DNA of 64,000 nucleotides from Eubacteriales bacterium (GCA_030536555.1 JAUNPU010000013.1:1-64000); one strand, 5' to 3'; counted from the stretch's first letter, positions 1 through 9,049 are shown. The notes: generated by a model from the letters alone, not told the origin. Translations and numbers: made by a program.

Positions 1-1545
1 TTCCTGAGTTACAGCCCTTACGCAACGTCCCGGTGTTCCTGTGCTTTCGGACGGTCCCGGAGTCGGCTGCGTCGTCACACCCGGACCTCCGTTCAGACCT
101 TCCACCACACCGGACTGTCCCGGTTCTGATGGCTGCGAGCCGGACGGCTGCATCGGATCGGTTCCACTTCCGTTTGGATCGGTCACCGCCGGGTCCGTCG
201 GCTGAGCCGGTGCCGCTGGTCCTACCAGCACGATTGCCTTGGACGCATTGTAGGTATCCTTATGGAGAAGGGTCCGCTCTGTCTCCACACCGTCCACCTT
301 CACAACCTTCCAGAGCTGTGACTTTAAACCTCTGTGTGCCGACTGGACCTGCTTTCTTCCACCCGGGGCAATGGATGCGTCCGGACGCTCGATAGGCGCA
401 CCCGGATCCGTCACGCTCAGGGTCTCGGAGACGAACTCGATGGTCCGGTTCTCCGGTCTGGTCTCCTTGCCGTATATGGTAAAGGTCAGTGTTCTTCCAT
501 GAGTTCCGCCTTCCACATAGATCGGCGTACTGTAGTTGTTGGTAATCTTAATGTCCTTATAAGTACCGGCAATCGCCGCATCCATGGACGGCTTCACATA
601 ACCGACGATCATGGAATGGTTCTGCCGCTGGGTGATCTCCAGCTCGGAACGCAGCGCCGCATTGTACAGCGTGGTCGCAATCTGGCAGACACCGCCGCCC
701 ACACTATCCACCACCTGTCCATTTTCATAGGCAGCAGCCGTGTGGTATCCATTCTCTGTGGTAAACGGGTGCATCAGCTCATATCCCGACAGAGTATCGC
801 CCGGCATCAGCACCTGCCCGTTGATCTTGGACGCACCGTGGGTCAGGTTCTTGGAACGCGCCGCTCCGCTGCTGCTGAAATCCGTGGAAAAGGTTCCCAG
901 CACATCCTGAATGCTGGACAGGTCCTCCTCCGTGATCTCCGGCTCCTCCACAGTCACTGCCGCGGTCACCGTCACAGCTCCCTCTCCGGGCTCTGCCAGT
1001 GCCTGATCCACCGCCTCCTTGGTCGCCGCCGCATCCACTGCCTTGCCCGACGCCCCCGGCGTAATCACAAATGTATCATTCTCACGGGTAATCACCGCAT
1101 TCTGCGGTCCCCCAGTAAGTCCCTCGCAATGTTCCTTCACAAAAGCATCGACCTTTGTCTCATCTACTTCTGTCTCAAGTGGAAGCTGCACCGGGTTCTT
1201 CTCAAGATCCTTCAGTCCCATGTACCGCTGAATCAGGTTGCCGGTCACCTGGTACTCCGCCGCCTCTTTCACCGCGTCCGGATTCATCCAGGCATATCCA
1301 AGCTCCCCTGCCGTGGTATCTGCGGTCTGGTCCTCGACCTTCAGGGTAACCTTCCGGTCCTCCTGGCTGTCCACGAAGTCCTGAATCGTCTTCGCCGCCT
1401 CTGCCTCCGTCATACCGCCCAGGCTGAAATCTCCCACATAAATGCCTTCCGGTATCGCAGTCTCCCCTGCATACACCGGCATCGCCATAAGCACTCCGGC
1501 TATGGCTGCTGCGGTCACACCGCCCAGTACATTCCACTTCTTCAT
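1..1545 (-). CDS. VanW family cell-wall protein (3' end cut by window edge)
   Basis: Reads from ATG at 1545 and is still open at base 1, giving at least 515 residues. A signal peptide (about residues 1-26, ending PVYA) implies export. Residues ~30-235 look like two peptidoglycan-binding-4-type repeats. The VanW domain follows at ~240-370, with the typical GGGVCQIATTLYNA stretch and QRQNHS motif, then a G5-like segment (RTLLHKDTY) and a Pro/Ser/Thr/Gly-rich tail. VanW proteins accompany some vancomycin-resistance clusters, but nearly every Lachnospiraceae genome has free-standing copies and no van genes are visible here. The exact role is unknown; surface or wall binding is inferred. The stop codon lies outside the window. 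Confidence 0.85.
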   Translation of the reverse strand, partial: MKKWNVLGGVTAAAIAGVLMAMPVYAGETAIPEGIYVGDFSLGGMTEAEAAKTIQDFVDSQEDRKVTLKVEDQTADTTAGELGYAWMNPDAVKEAAEYQVTGNLIQRYMGLKDLEKNPVQLPLETEVDETKVDAFVKEHCEGLTGGPQNAVITRENDTFVITPGASGKAVDAAATKEAVDQALAEPGEGAVTVTAAVTVEEPEITEEDLSSIQDVLGTFSTDFSSSGAARSKNLTHGASKINGQVLMPGDTLSGYELMHPFTTENGYHTAAAYENGQVVDSVGGGVCQIATTLYNAALRSELEITQRQNHSMIVGYVKPSMDAAIAGTYKDIKITNNYSTPIYVEGGTHGRTLTFTIYGKETRPENRTIEFVSETLSVTDPGAPIERPDASIAPGGRKQVQSAHRGLKSQLWKVVKVDGVETERTLLHKDTYNASKAIVLVGPAAPAQPTDPAVTDPNGSGTDPMQPSGSQPSEPGQSGVVEGLNGGPGVTTQPTPGPSESTGTPGRCVRAVTQE

Positions 1546-1593
1546 AATCGCTCCTCTAAACTTCCCCTCGCAACTGCTCAGCCCCTCTGCCTC

Positions 1594-1698
1594 TTACAGA
1601 AGTGCTGCCAGTACGACCGGTACTATCATGGATAATACCAGGATAATCGTCACAACTGCTACAATCACTCGTCTCTTATTATTATGCATGTTCATCAT
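1594..1698 (-). CDS. Small single-span membrane protein, 34 aa
   Basis: A short frame in the gap upstream of the VanW gene. It starts MMNMHNNKRR and continues as one hydrophobic helix rich in Val, Ile and Leu to the end. A purine-rich AAAAGAGGTG lies about 8 bases before the ATG, a credible ribosome site. A positively charged N-terminus followed by a single helix suggests an inner-membrane peptide with its N-terminus inside. No family is recognised. It lies between the exonuclease and VanW genes on the same strand and is probably co-transcribed. Confidence 0.5.
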   Translation of the reverse strand: MMNMHNNKRRVIVAVVTIILVLSMIVPVVLAALL

Positions 1699-1737
1699 AA
1701 TGAAATTCACCTCTTTTTCACTCTTCCTGTCAAATCC

Positions 1738-2454
1738 TCATCGGATTCTTCCATAACGAGAAATAACCTGATCCGTTATTCTCGAAGCTTCATTCCTGCT
1801 CAGATGCTCAATCTGCACAGGTAAATCTATTCTATGATATTTTAGTAAATACTGCAAGTCCTCTTTTTGCTTTTTCGACGCCGGCTGCTCCCTTTTTACC
1901 TTATAAATCAAGGGTTTCGGGGCAAATACCTCAGGCTGTGCCTCTCCGTGAAGCCCCGCTAAGGTCAAAAACAGCTCATGGGCATCCCTCGCATCTCCCA
2001 GCGCCCGGTGGGCTCCTTCCCGCTCAATCCGGTAAAATGCACATGCCGCCGCAAGATTCTTCCGCTCTTCCTCCGGCATAAATGCCCGGCACAGCTTCAG
2101 CGTATCAATCCCGCTGCGCTCAAATTCCAGCCGCTGGTTCACCGCCGCCCGCTTCAAAAAGCTGTAATCGAAGATCACGTGATGGCCCAGCAGCGGAAGT
2201 TCTCCACAAAATTCCACAAATGCTCCGATGATATCCCCAATGTCCGGCCCATGTTCCACCATCTCATCGGTGATGCCGGTCAGGTCCCGAATACGCTCTT
2301 CGATCGTCCGGTGAGGATTCACCATGGTGTGAAACTGTGCGGTCTCCTTCCCGCCGGACACACGGATTGCCCCGATTTCGATGATTTTGTCCTTCTTCGG
2401 ATCCAGTCCCGTGGTCTCCAGATCCACCGCAATGTAATCCGTCTGCACGCTCAT
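1738..2454 (-). CDS. DnaQ-like 3'-5' exonuclease (DEDDh)
   Basis: 238 residues. ExoI (DLETTG, residues 11-16), ExoII (HHVIFDYSFL) and ExoIII with the final His-Asp (HRALGDARDA) mark a DEDDh exonuclease of the DNA polymerase III epsilon family, which removes nucleotides from DNA or RNA 3' ends with two metal ions. A basic C-terminal segment of about 60 residues (KREQPASKKQKED onward) follows the nuclease fold and may bind nucleic acid. Its start overlaps the end of the upstream radical SAM gene by 4 bases, so the two are translationally coupled. Whether it proofreads PolC or acts in repair or RNA turnover cannot be told. Confidence 0.85.
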   Translation of the reverse strand: MSVQTDYIAVDLETTGLDPKKDKIIEIGAIRVSGGKETAQFHTMVNPHRTIEERIRDLTGITDEMVEHGPDIGDIIGAFVEFCGELPLLGHHVIFDYSFLKRAAVNQRLEFERSGIDTLKLCRAFMPEEERKNLAAACAFYRIEREGAHRALGDARDAHELFLTLAGLHGEAQPEVFAPKPLIYKVKREQPASKKQKEDLQYLLKYHRIDLPVQIEHLSRNEASRITDQVISRYGRIR

Positions 2455-4448
2455 AATTCCTCCAACTCAGCCGCTTCCCGCCTTATGGTTCCGACGCGGC
2501 GCACGGCGGCATTTCTGGTCAGCGGATCACGGCTGCGGTAGTCAAACAGCAGCACCTCGCCGGACCGCAGCACCTCCACATGCACCAAGGTCCCCAGGCT
2601 GCGAAGCTCCGGCACCAGCTCCCGGATCTGATTCTTATACGCAGACAGATCCGGTGCAAATGCCGGTCGGCTCTTGCTGTTCTCACGCAGATAGACGTCG
2701 CAGATCAGCGCATCCCCATACCGGCTCCACGCCTCCATGGCGGCTTTTCCCGCCTGCACCGCCGCATTTGGCGTCCTTGCAACCGCCTCCCCGGTCTTCT
2801 TCGCAATCACCTCACGGATAAAATCATACAGGATCTCATACCGTGCCAGTCTGCTGTGATTCATCCCTGTCAGCTTCCGCCTGCTGTAATACTCCGCCAG
2901 CTCCTCAAACATCGTAAAGGCATCCGGGAATTCCTGCACCAGAAGCTCCAGCGTTCTGGTAAACTGGCGGCTGTTGTAGTAGACCTCCACCATATCCTCA
3001 ATGCCCTTCAGACGCAGCACATCCCCGTAGGGCAGCCACCTGGTGGAAAGCACCTCATAGGGCGGCAGCGTCCGGTACACCAGCTGGTACGCTGCCGCAT
3101 TTTCATACATGAAGGAACCCTTCAGCACCTTCAGAAATCCCAGCTGCAGCTGCTCCGGATCCATGGCGTAGACATCGTTGAAGGACCGCCGGAAGCTCTC
3201 ATAATCCTCATAGGGAAGCCCGGCAATCAGGTCCAGATGCTGATGCACATTGTGTCCCGCATTCACCGTCGCCACCACTTCTCTGACCCGGTCCAGATCC
3301 ATGTGCCGGTGAATCTCCTGAATGGTCTCCGGATTCGTGCTCTGCACTCCGATTTCCAGCTGAATCAGCCCCGGCCGCATCCTCCCGATCAGCTCCAGTT
3401 CCTCCTGATCCAAAAGGTCCGCCGCAATCTCAAAGTGGAAGTTGGTCACCCCGTTGTCATGGTCCAGAATGTAGCTCCAGATCTCCATGGCATGACTCTT
3501 TTTGCAGTTAAATGTCCGGTCCACGAACTTCACCTGCGGCACCTTCCGCTCCAGAAAGAAGTCCAGCTCCCGCTTCACCAGCTCCATACTGCGGAATCGA
3601 ACCGACTTGTCAATGGACGACAGACAGTAGCTACAGGAAAATGGACATCCGCGGCTGCTCTCATAGTAGACGATCCGGTGCTCGAAGCCTTCCAGATTGG
3701 GATAAAGGAACGGAATCCGGCTCATATCCATCACCGACCGGATCTGCTGATCCCGAATCTCCCCGGAATCGGTCCTGTAGGCAAGCCCCGGGATTTTTGA
3801 AAGCATATCCCAGAATAACTGCAGATCAGGCATTTCCGCCTGCCGGTTCTCGTCAGCTCCGTCAGCCGTTACTGCAATCCGGCTCGTCCCGGCATCGTCA
3901 GCCACCTGCCGAACCGTGCCCCCCAGTGTTTCATAGCACTGCAGCAGCGCCGCGAAGGTCTCCTCGCCCTCGCCCTTCATCACTCCCAGCACCTCCGGCT
4001 CCCGCCCCAGAAGCTCTGGCGCATCAAAGGACACCTCCGGTCCTCCCAGCCAGATATCCGTCTCCGGCAGTACCTTATGCAGATCCCGGACCAGGTCCAG
4101 CGCATACACCACATTCCAGATATAGCAGGAAATACCGATCACATCCGGTTTTCTTCTGTAGATATCCTCCAGAATCTGCTCCATCTGGTTGTTGATGGTA
4201 TATTCGGCAATCTCTACCTGCACATGCTGTCCCGCAGCGGCACCTGCCGCTCCGCAGACGCTGCATGGTTCTGCCTCTGCTCCGCCATGCACAGCGGCAC
4301 CTGCCGCTCCACAGCCGCTGCATGATTCTGCCGCTTCCCCATCCTGCACAGCGGCACCTGCCACATGCTCCGCATAGGTCTTCAGGCTGTATACACCCGG
4401 ATTGGAGTGAATATATTTTGCATTGATTGCTGTCAGTAAAAATTTCAT
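2451..4448 (-). CDS. B12-binding-domain radical SAM protein (DUF4080)
   Basis: 665 residues. An N-terminal cobalamin-binding-like Rossmann domain (starts MKFLLTAINAKYIHSNPGVY; GISCYIWN, WLGGPEVSFD) precedes a radical SAM core with the CPFSCSYC cluster motif (CxxxCxxC), followed by a DUF4080-type C-terminus. Such enzymes cleave S-adenosylmethionine reductively; the substrate here is unknown. Odd feature: residues ~35-75 are a low-complexity Ala/Gly/Cys insertion built from a 57-base in-frame tandem repeat (copies begin near 4235, 4292 and 4349) carrying CSGC and CSVC. Another loop (~185-205) is also variable-looking. The gene overlaps the exonuclease by 4 bases and follows the dCMP deaminase by 3 bases. 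Confidence 0.85.
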   Translation of the reverse strand: MKFLLTAINAKYIHSNPGVYSLKTYAEHVAGAAVQDGEAAESCSGCGAAGAAVHGGAEAEPCSVCGAAGAAAGQHVQVEIAEYTINNQMEQILEDIYRRKPDVIGISCYIWNVVYALDLVRDLHKVLPETDIWLGGPEVSFDAPELLGREPEVLGVMKGEGEETFAALLQCYETLGGTVRQVADDAGTSRIAVTADGADENRQAEMPDLQLFWDMLSKIPGLAYRTDSGEIRDQQIRSVMDMSRIPFLYPNLEGFEHRIVYYESSRGCPFSCSYCLSSIDKSVRFRSMELVKRELDFFLERKVPQVKFVDRTFNCKKSHAMEIWSYILDHDNGVTNFHFEIAADLLDQEELELIGRMRPGLIQLEIGVQSTNPETIQEIHRHMDLDRVREVVATVNAGHNVHQHLDLIAGLPYEDYESFRRSFNDVYAMDPEQLQLGFLKVLKGSFMYENAAAYQLVYRTLPPYEVLSTRWLPYGDVLRLKGIEDMVEVYYNSRQFTRTLELLVQEFPDAFTMFEELAEYYSRRKLTGMNHSRLARYEILYDFIREVIAKKTGEAVARTPNAAVQAGKAAMEAWSRYGDALICDVYLRENSKSRPAFAPDLSAYKNQIRELVPELRSLGTLVHVEVLRSGEVLLFDYRSRDPLTRNAAVRRVGTIRREAAELEEL
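4235..4405. repeat. 57-bp tandem repeat inside the radical SAM gene
   Basis: Units begin at about 4235, 4292 and 4349 (the last partial), each starting CAGCGGCACCTGCC. The period of 57 bases is 19 codons, so the frame is kept and the protein gains 19-residue blocks containing CxxC. Confidence 0.75.
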
Positions 4449-4451
4449 ACG

Positions 4452-4952
4452 CTACTCATTTATCTCTATCTTTCTTCCGGTTTTCTCATACTGATAGTAA
4501 CGGACTCCGGCTGCATTCAGCATCCGCTTGGACGCCCGCACCGACGGAGAATCCGGATACTTGTCTTCCTTATATATAATGGTCTTGATTCCCGCCTGAA
4601 TGATCGCCTTGGCACACTCATTGCACGGAAACAGCGTCACATACAGCTTGCTTCCCTCCAGACTGCCGCCCCGGTAGTTCAGGATCGCATTCAGCTCACT
4701 GTGAGTCACATACAGATACTTGGCGCTGTACGGGTCCGTGGAATCCAGCTCTCTGCCCCACGGAAACTCGTCATCCGAGCATCCCGCCGGGAATCCATTG
4801 TACCCCATAGACATGATCTTGTTGTCCTCGCTGACGATACAGGCCCCCACCTGGGTGTTGGGGTCCTTCGACCGCATCCCGGACAGATCCGCCACTCCCA
4901 TAAAGTACTCGTCCCATGAAATATAATCCCGTCTCTTCGTTGTCTGATCCAT
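4452..4952 (-). CDS. dCMP deaminase (ComEB-like)
   Basis: 166 residues. The zinc-dependent deaminase motifs are HSELNAIL (catalytic His and Glu) and PCNECAKAI (two zinc Cys). The N-terminal SWDEYFMGVADLSGMRSKDPNTQVGA pattern is typical of deoxycytidylate deaminases. The enzyme turns dCMP into dUMP for thymidylate synthesis, in the cytosol. The family is also called ComEB in Bacillus, where a link to competence is only by operon. It lies immediately upstream of the radical SAM gene and downstream of sua5 on the same strand. A TTTCC-type gap of about 60 bases separates it from sua5. Confidence 0.9.
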   Translation of the reverse strand: MDQTTKRRDYISWDEYFMGVADLSGMRSKDPNTQVGACIVSEDNKIMSMGYNGFPAGCSDDEFPWGRELDSTDPYSAKYLYVTHSELNAILNYRGGSLEGSKLYVTLFPCNECAKAIIQAGIKTIIYKEDKYPDSPSVRASKRMLNAAGVRYYQYEKTGRKIEINE

Positions 4953-5014
4953 CTCTTCCCTTCTTTCCGTCTTTTATATGATGCCGGAGCCGTTCTTTTC
5001 CAGCTCCGTCCCCG

Positions 5015-6082
5015 TCACACCTTGATAATATGATAGCCCGCCGCCTTCGTCAGCCTGTTCATGATCGCCTGTCCCAGATCATGTTTGGAAAAGCTCTCCG
5101 AGAAAATGCAGTCCACCTGCAGATCATCGAACTCCCGAAGCACCGCAAACAGGTTATGGGCAATGGTCTCCTCCTGGCTGCGGACACCGATGCTGCGCAG
5201 GATTCCCTCCGGATAGCGCTCCTTCGTCTCCTCCGTGCAGATCACGCCGACACGCTCCCCGGCAGCCATATGCTCCTTCACCAGACGGTTGATCTCCGCC
5301 ACCACGTTGTCAGTCTCACCTTCCACCAGCGTCAATGCCGCCTTCGGCGCATAATGGCGGTACTTCATCCCCGGCGCCTTGGGGCGAAGATTCTCCTTCG
5401 GCGGTCCCTGAATCGCCGGATCCATCTCTACACGTCCTACCGTCTCCCGAAGCATCTCCATGGTCACTGCACCCGGTCTCAGCAGCATCGGAACCTCGCC
5501 GGACACATCCACGATTGTGGACTCCACGCCGATTCCCACCGGGCCACCGTCAATGATCATATCAATCTTTCCATTCATATCCTGCCACACATGCTCCGCC
5601 ATCGTCGGGCTTGGACGCCCGGAGGTATTGGCACTGGGCGCCGCGATCGGCACTCCCGCCAGCGCAATCAGCCGGTTCGCCACCGGATCGCTGGGCATCC
5701 GCACCGCCACCGTATCCAGCCCGCCGGTGGTCCCGTAAGGCACCTTCTCGCTCTTGGGAAATACCATGGTCAGCGGTCCCGGCCAATACTTCTCTGCCAG
5801 CTTCCGCCCCGCCTCCGGAATCTCAGAAACCAGCGGCTCCAGCTCCTTCAAGCAGGAAATATGCGCAATCAGCGGATTGTCCGACGGACGCCCCTTCGCC
5901 GCATAGATTTTCCTCGCCGCTTCCTCATCCAGCGCATTGGCACCAAGACCATAGACCGTCTCCGTGGGAAACGCCACCAGCCCGCCCCGGCGAATGATCG
6001 CCGCCGCCTCGGAAAGCTCCTCATCCTTTATCTTCTTCGTATCCTCTATCTGAATCAATTTGGTATCCAGCTTCGTATCCAT
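5015..6082 (-). CDS. tsaC: Threonylcarbamoyl-AMP synthase (Sua5/TsaC)
   Basis: 355 residues from ATG 6082, chosen because AGAGGAAG lies just upstream; an in-frame extension to 6193 has no ribosome site and no family resemblance. The YrdC/Sua5 catalytic domain occupies ~20-205 (FPTETVYGLGANA, KGRPSDNPLI, ANTSGRPSPT) and the C-terminal Sua5 extension ~215-355. It makes threonylcarbamoyl-AMP from threonine, bicarbonate and ATP, the first step of the universal t6A37 tRNA modification. It is the long form usual in Firmicutes. Confidence 0.93.
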   Translation of the reverse strand: MDTKLDTKLIQIEDTKKIKDEELSEAAAIIRRGGLVAFPTETVYGLGANALDEEAARKIYAAKGRPSDNPLIAHISCLKELEPLVSEIPEAGRKLAEKYWPGPLTMVFPKSEKVPYGTTGGLDTVAVRMPSDPVANRLIALAGVPIAAPSANTSGRPSPTMAEHVWQDMNGKIDMIIDGGPVGIGVESTIVDVSGEVPMLLRPGAVTMEMLRETVGRVEMDPAIQGPPKENLRPKAPGMKYRHYAPKAALTLVEGETDNVVAEINRLVKEHMAAGERVGVICTEETKERYPEGILRSIGVRSQEETIAHNLFAVLREFDDLQVDCIFSESFSKHDLGQAIMNRLTKAAGYHIIKV

Positions 6083-6229
6083 CCTCGTTACTTCCTCTTT
6101 TCGCCCTGTTTTCGGGCAGAATCTGTTATCTTCCTGTTGCTTATGGACTATCATAGCATAAGTCCGAAAACGGCGCAACCCATGGGATTCCATGGATTTT
6201 ACCCGTTATTTTGTTCGATTTCCAACAGC

Positions 6230-6270
6230 AAAAGACCTCCCGACAATCTTGATTGTCCAGAAGGTCTTTT
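6230..6270 (-). terminator. Terminator downstream of ribU
   Basis: Arms AAAAGACCT and AGGTCTTTT flank an inner GACAATC/GATTGTC stem. The hairpin sits 40 bases past the ribU stop and has short T runs on both strands, so it may act in both directions. Confidence 0.7.
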
Positions 6271-6309
6271 CCCTGTTACTCTATTTCTGTTACAGCATTC
6301 TCACACTTA

Positions 6310-6939
6310 TTACGCCCGCACGCCCTTTCTGCTCACCGACGCCCCTGCATTGTGAATCAGCGCACTGATCCGCTTATACACAAGTGCCGTGATCAGAGAC
6401 ACGATCACACCCTTCACAACATTAAACGGTCCCACACAGATGATTGCGAAGGTCCACACGCTTCCCACCGCCGGGTTGATGGCTGCGCCCGCTGCGATAA
6501 TATTCTCCAGCGGCATAAAGTTGGAGTAGAAGGGCAGCATCACCAGCGCATTCACAATAACGCCAACCACAGCCATGGTGATCGTTCCCACTACCATTCC
6601 GATCACAGCGCCCTTCTTGGTCTTATTGCAGCGGTAGATCACGCCCGCCGGTACGATCAGAGCCGCGCCAATCACAAAGTTCGCGAACTCACCGACAAAT
6701 CCTGTGCTGGTCGGCTTCAGCAGCAGCTTGATCAGAATCTTGACCGCTTCCATCACAATGCCTGCCACCGGTCCCAGTGCGAAAGTTCCCACCAACATCG
6801 GAACCTCTGCCAGATCCAGTCCGTAGAAGCTCGGCGCAATGAACGGCAGCGGAATCTCAAACAGCATCAGCACCGCTCCCAGTGCGCTGAACATTCCCAT
6901 CAGAACAACATTTTTCGTGGTAAACAATTTCTCTTTCAT
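6310..6939 (-). CDS. ribU: ECF transporter S component for riboflavin (RibU)
   Basis: 209 residues with five or six hydrophobic segments and the ALGAVLMLFEIPLPF / DLAEVPMLVGTFALGPVAG pattern of ECF S components. The S component binds the vitamin in the membrane and is energised by the shared EcfAA'T module, which is not in this window. The substrate is assigned from the FMN riboswitch directly upstream (7110-7223), not from the protein alone. The start at 6939 is preceded by AGGAGGAAGAG. Transcription is expected to drop when cellular FMN is high. Confidence 0.92.
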   Translation of the reverse strand: MKEKLFTTKNVVLMGMFSALGAVLMLFEIPLPFIAPSFYGLDLAEVPMLVGTFALGPVAGIVMEAVKILIKLLLKPTSTGFVGEFANFVIGAALIVPAGVIYRCNKTKKGAVIGMVVGTITMAVVGVIVNALVMLPFYSNFMPLENIIAAGAAINPAVGSVWTFAIICVGPFNVVKGVIVSLITALVYKRISALIHNAGASVSRKGVRA

Positions 6940-7029
6940 CGTCTCTTCCTCCTGAAAAGTGGTATTTTATGTAAGTTCAACATTCAGAGGAATCATGTGG
7001 CACGCTGTTATCTGGTCTGCTTTTTTCAA

Positions 7030-7060
7030 TAAAAATCCCCGGATGACAAAGCATCCGGGG
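7030..7060 (-). terminator. Intrinsic terminator of the FMN riboswitch
   Basis: A 9-bp stem CCCCGGATG/CATCCGGGG with a 6-base loop is followed on the minus strand by a T run. It lies about 50 bases past the aptamer and ahead of ribU, the layout of a transcription-attenuating expression platform. Confidence 0.85.
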
Positions 7061-7109
7061 TCTGATATCGCGAACATTGCAGCCAGCCTCTGCGGGCTTA
7101 CCACACAAT

Positions 7110-7223
7110 TTCTTCTCTCATCCAGACTATACTGTCGGTTCTGGAATCTCACCAGATCAGCCACATGCACTGTGGGTCGCGGACTGTACCGCCGGTGGGG
7201 AATCACGCCCCGCCCCGAAGAAC
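7110..7223 (-). promoter_or_regulatory. FMN riboswitch (RFN element)
   Basis: Read on the minus strand, the conserved RFN blocks appear in order: TTCGGGGCGGGG, CACCGGCGGTA, AGTCCGCGAC, GGTGAGATTCC, ACCGACAGTATAGTCTGGATG and AGAGAAG. These form the six-helix FMN aptamer. FMN binding should favour the terminator at 7030-7060 and stop ribU transcription. Confidence 0.95.
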
Positions 7224-7313
7224 TTATATGTACTTTATACCACGATTTGAGAACATTTACAACCACTTTACAAGGATTTCCGATATTTAAATCTAGAATA
7301 GCTTTTTTATCCG

Positions 7314-8861
7314 CTACTGATTCAGGTACGCATCTATCATAGCATCTTCAAATCCGGTGAAATAGGAATCCAGCATACCATCAACGCCTCCCTCTCCATC
7401 CCAGGTCGTATTGCCATCCCATGACGTAATCCCCGTATTCTGAGATTCTGCATATCCATCATACTCACCGGTATCACCAACATCACCGATATCACCGAGC
7501 GGAGTCAGGAACTTCGTCTTAACATAGCCCTCACATTCCTGATAATACACATGACTGAATCCATTATCCAGATTTTCCGTAACTGTGACATACGCATCTA
7601 CCGGTATCTCACATACAGTATTGGCATCCTCGGACGGAACGTCCCGTAAAATAACGGCATATTCCACGCCGGTGATCACTGCATTAGCCTGTAACGCCAT
7701 TCCAACCTCAGAGTCAGCAGACGCTTCCTCCGTTGTCTCTTCTTCCGGCTCCGTCTCCATTGCGGTTTCATCTGAAGCTGACGGCTCCGTCACTGCTTCT
7801 GGTGAATCGGATGTATCTGGTTCTTCGCTTGCAGCAAACTCTGATTCTGTTGGCTCCTCCATATCTACCGGTTCCCGAATGATTCCTGCATCTCCATCCC
7901 GGTAGCTCTCAAATACTTTCGCAAGCACACCATAGAGCATCAGGTTATTCTGCGGTATCTCATTCATGGCAAAGCACTCTGTTGTAAAACTGGATTCATC
8001 GCCAATTACAAACTGAAGCAGCCCTTCGACTTCCTGATCCAGATACGTCATCCCTCCGGTAAATTCCACAATATCTCTCCCATCCTCCGATTTGAAATAC
8101 TTCCATTCAGGATTCTTGAAAAATGTATGAAATGCTTCCCCGTAAGTAATATCCGGGTATGCCTCCGGATGCCCGTCTCTTACCATGGTGATATGTGCAT
8201 CCTCTTTTCCGCCCGGCAGTGTGAATACCACAAGTAAAGCTAAGATACCAACAAGAATCGGTGCCGCCATCCGCAGCTTATTTTTCTTCCCCAACGGATT
8301 GTCCATCGGAGCAATCACATTCACTGCTTTTCCATCCGGTACTTCCCCGCTGTCTTTCCCGTTGCATAATTGCTGAACATAATAACCGACAAGGCTCATG
8401 ATCGCCACTGTATTATAGTAACTGGTAATATACCTGTGATCGAGAAAGAGCATGGAAGCCTTCTGTTTCCATGGCATGGAAAACGTCTTGTCCGTTCCGT
8501 AAACCACATTCAACAGAATATTCCGGTATACGATCTGCGGCTTATCCTGAACCAACTCTACTCTCAATCCCAATGGTACCAGTATTCCTGCCAGTTTATC
8601 CACCAAATCCTCATATGAAATCTGCTTATCCACAGCAAATGTATACGATCTCAGATTTCTCCACTTATGCAGTGCGATGTTGGCTTTCACAATCCACCAT
8701 AAAACCAGCGCAAGCAGCAACAGCAGCATGGCTCCAGAGCTCCCGCTCTTAAAGAAACCAAACACGAATCCTGCTCCACCAAGAATCCAATATCCCAGAT
8801 TCAGCGGCTTCAATGCATCTTCAAACGGCGCTCTTGACTGTAATACGATTCTTTCTTTCAT
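7314..8861 (-). CDS. Membrane protein with SH3-like C-terminal domain, unknown function
   Basis: 515 residues. Two adjacent hydrophobic segments (~22-62) form an N-terminal hairpin; a third (~200-222, ILVGILALLVVF) anchors the rest outside. An external domain of about 110 residues (YPDITYGEAFHTFFKNPEWKYF) resembles domains of hypothetical Clostridia proteins. A Glu/Ser/Thr-rich acidic linker (~330-375) and a bacterial SH3-like domain (~380-440, VILRDVPSEDANTVCEIP) follow. SH3b domains often bind wall peptides. ATG 8861 is preceded by GAGAGGGGAATAATC. It follows the small ORF at 8864 with a 2-base gap, so the two form a pair. No function is assigned. Confidence 0.7.
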   Translation of the reverse strand: MKERIVLQSRAPFEDALKPLNLGYWILGGAGFVFGFFKSGSSGAMLLLLLALVLWWIVKANIALHKWRNLRSYTFAVDKQISYEDLVDKLAGILVPLGLRVELVQDKPQIVYRNILLNVVYGTDKTFSMPWKQKASMLFLDHRYITSYYNTVAIMSLVGYYVQQLCNGKDSGEVPDGKAVNVIAPMDNPLGKKNKLRMAAPILVGILALLVVFTLPGGKEDAHITMVRDGHPEAYPDITYGEAFHTFFKNPEWKYFKSEDGRDIVEFTGGMTYLDQEVEGLLQFVIGDESSFTTECFAMNEIPQNNLMLYGVLAKVFESYRDGDAGIIREPVDMEEPTESEFAASEEPDTSDSPEAVTEPSASDETAMETEPEEETTEEASADSEVGMALQANAVITGVEYAVILRDVPSEDANTVCEIPVDAYVTVTENLDNGFSHVYYQECEGYVKTKFLTPLGDIGDVGDTGEYDGYAESQNTGITSWDGNTTWDGEGGVDGMLDSYFTGFEDAMIDAYLNQ

Positions 8862-8863
8862 GA

Positions 8864-9049
8864 TTATTCCCCTCTCTCATTCAGTTCTGTTGAAATGACT
8901 ACATAATTCCCTTTCAGGCCGTCCTTTTCAGACAGCCAATGGAATGCATTTTCCGGCAGCTTCTGCACCTTTTCCCCTGCCGCTTCCTTTGATTCCGCTT
9001 CAACGAATGTTCGTCCCAGACGCATCACAGACACACGATACTGAGCCAT
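8864..9049 (-). CDS. Small protein, DpnD/PcfM-like fold possible
   Basis: 61 residues from ATG 9049 (MAQYRVSVMRLGRTFVEAES), chosen because AAGGAGG lies about 9 bases upstream. A start at 9115 (MEDFTKRITAYG) also has an AGAGGTG site, so an 83-residue form is possible. The pattern of a short beta strand followed by VEAESKEAAGEKV recalls the DpnD/PcfM small-protein family, but the match is by eye only. It is coupled to the membrane protein at 7314-8861. Confidence 0.5.
   Translation of the reverse strand: MAQYRVSVMRLGRTFVEAESKEAAGEKVQKLPENAFHWLSEKDGLKGNYVVISTELNERGE

Noticed and set aside
1-1545. Vancomycin-resistance cluster
   Set aside because: Only a VanW-domain protein is present; no vanHAX, ligase or two-component genes are seen.
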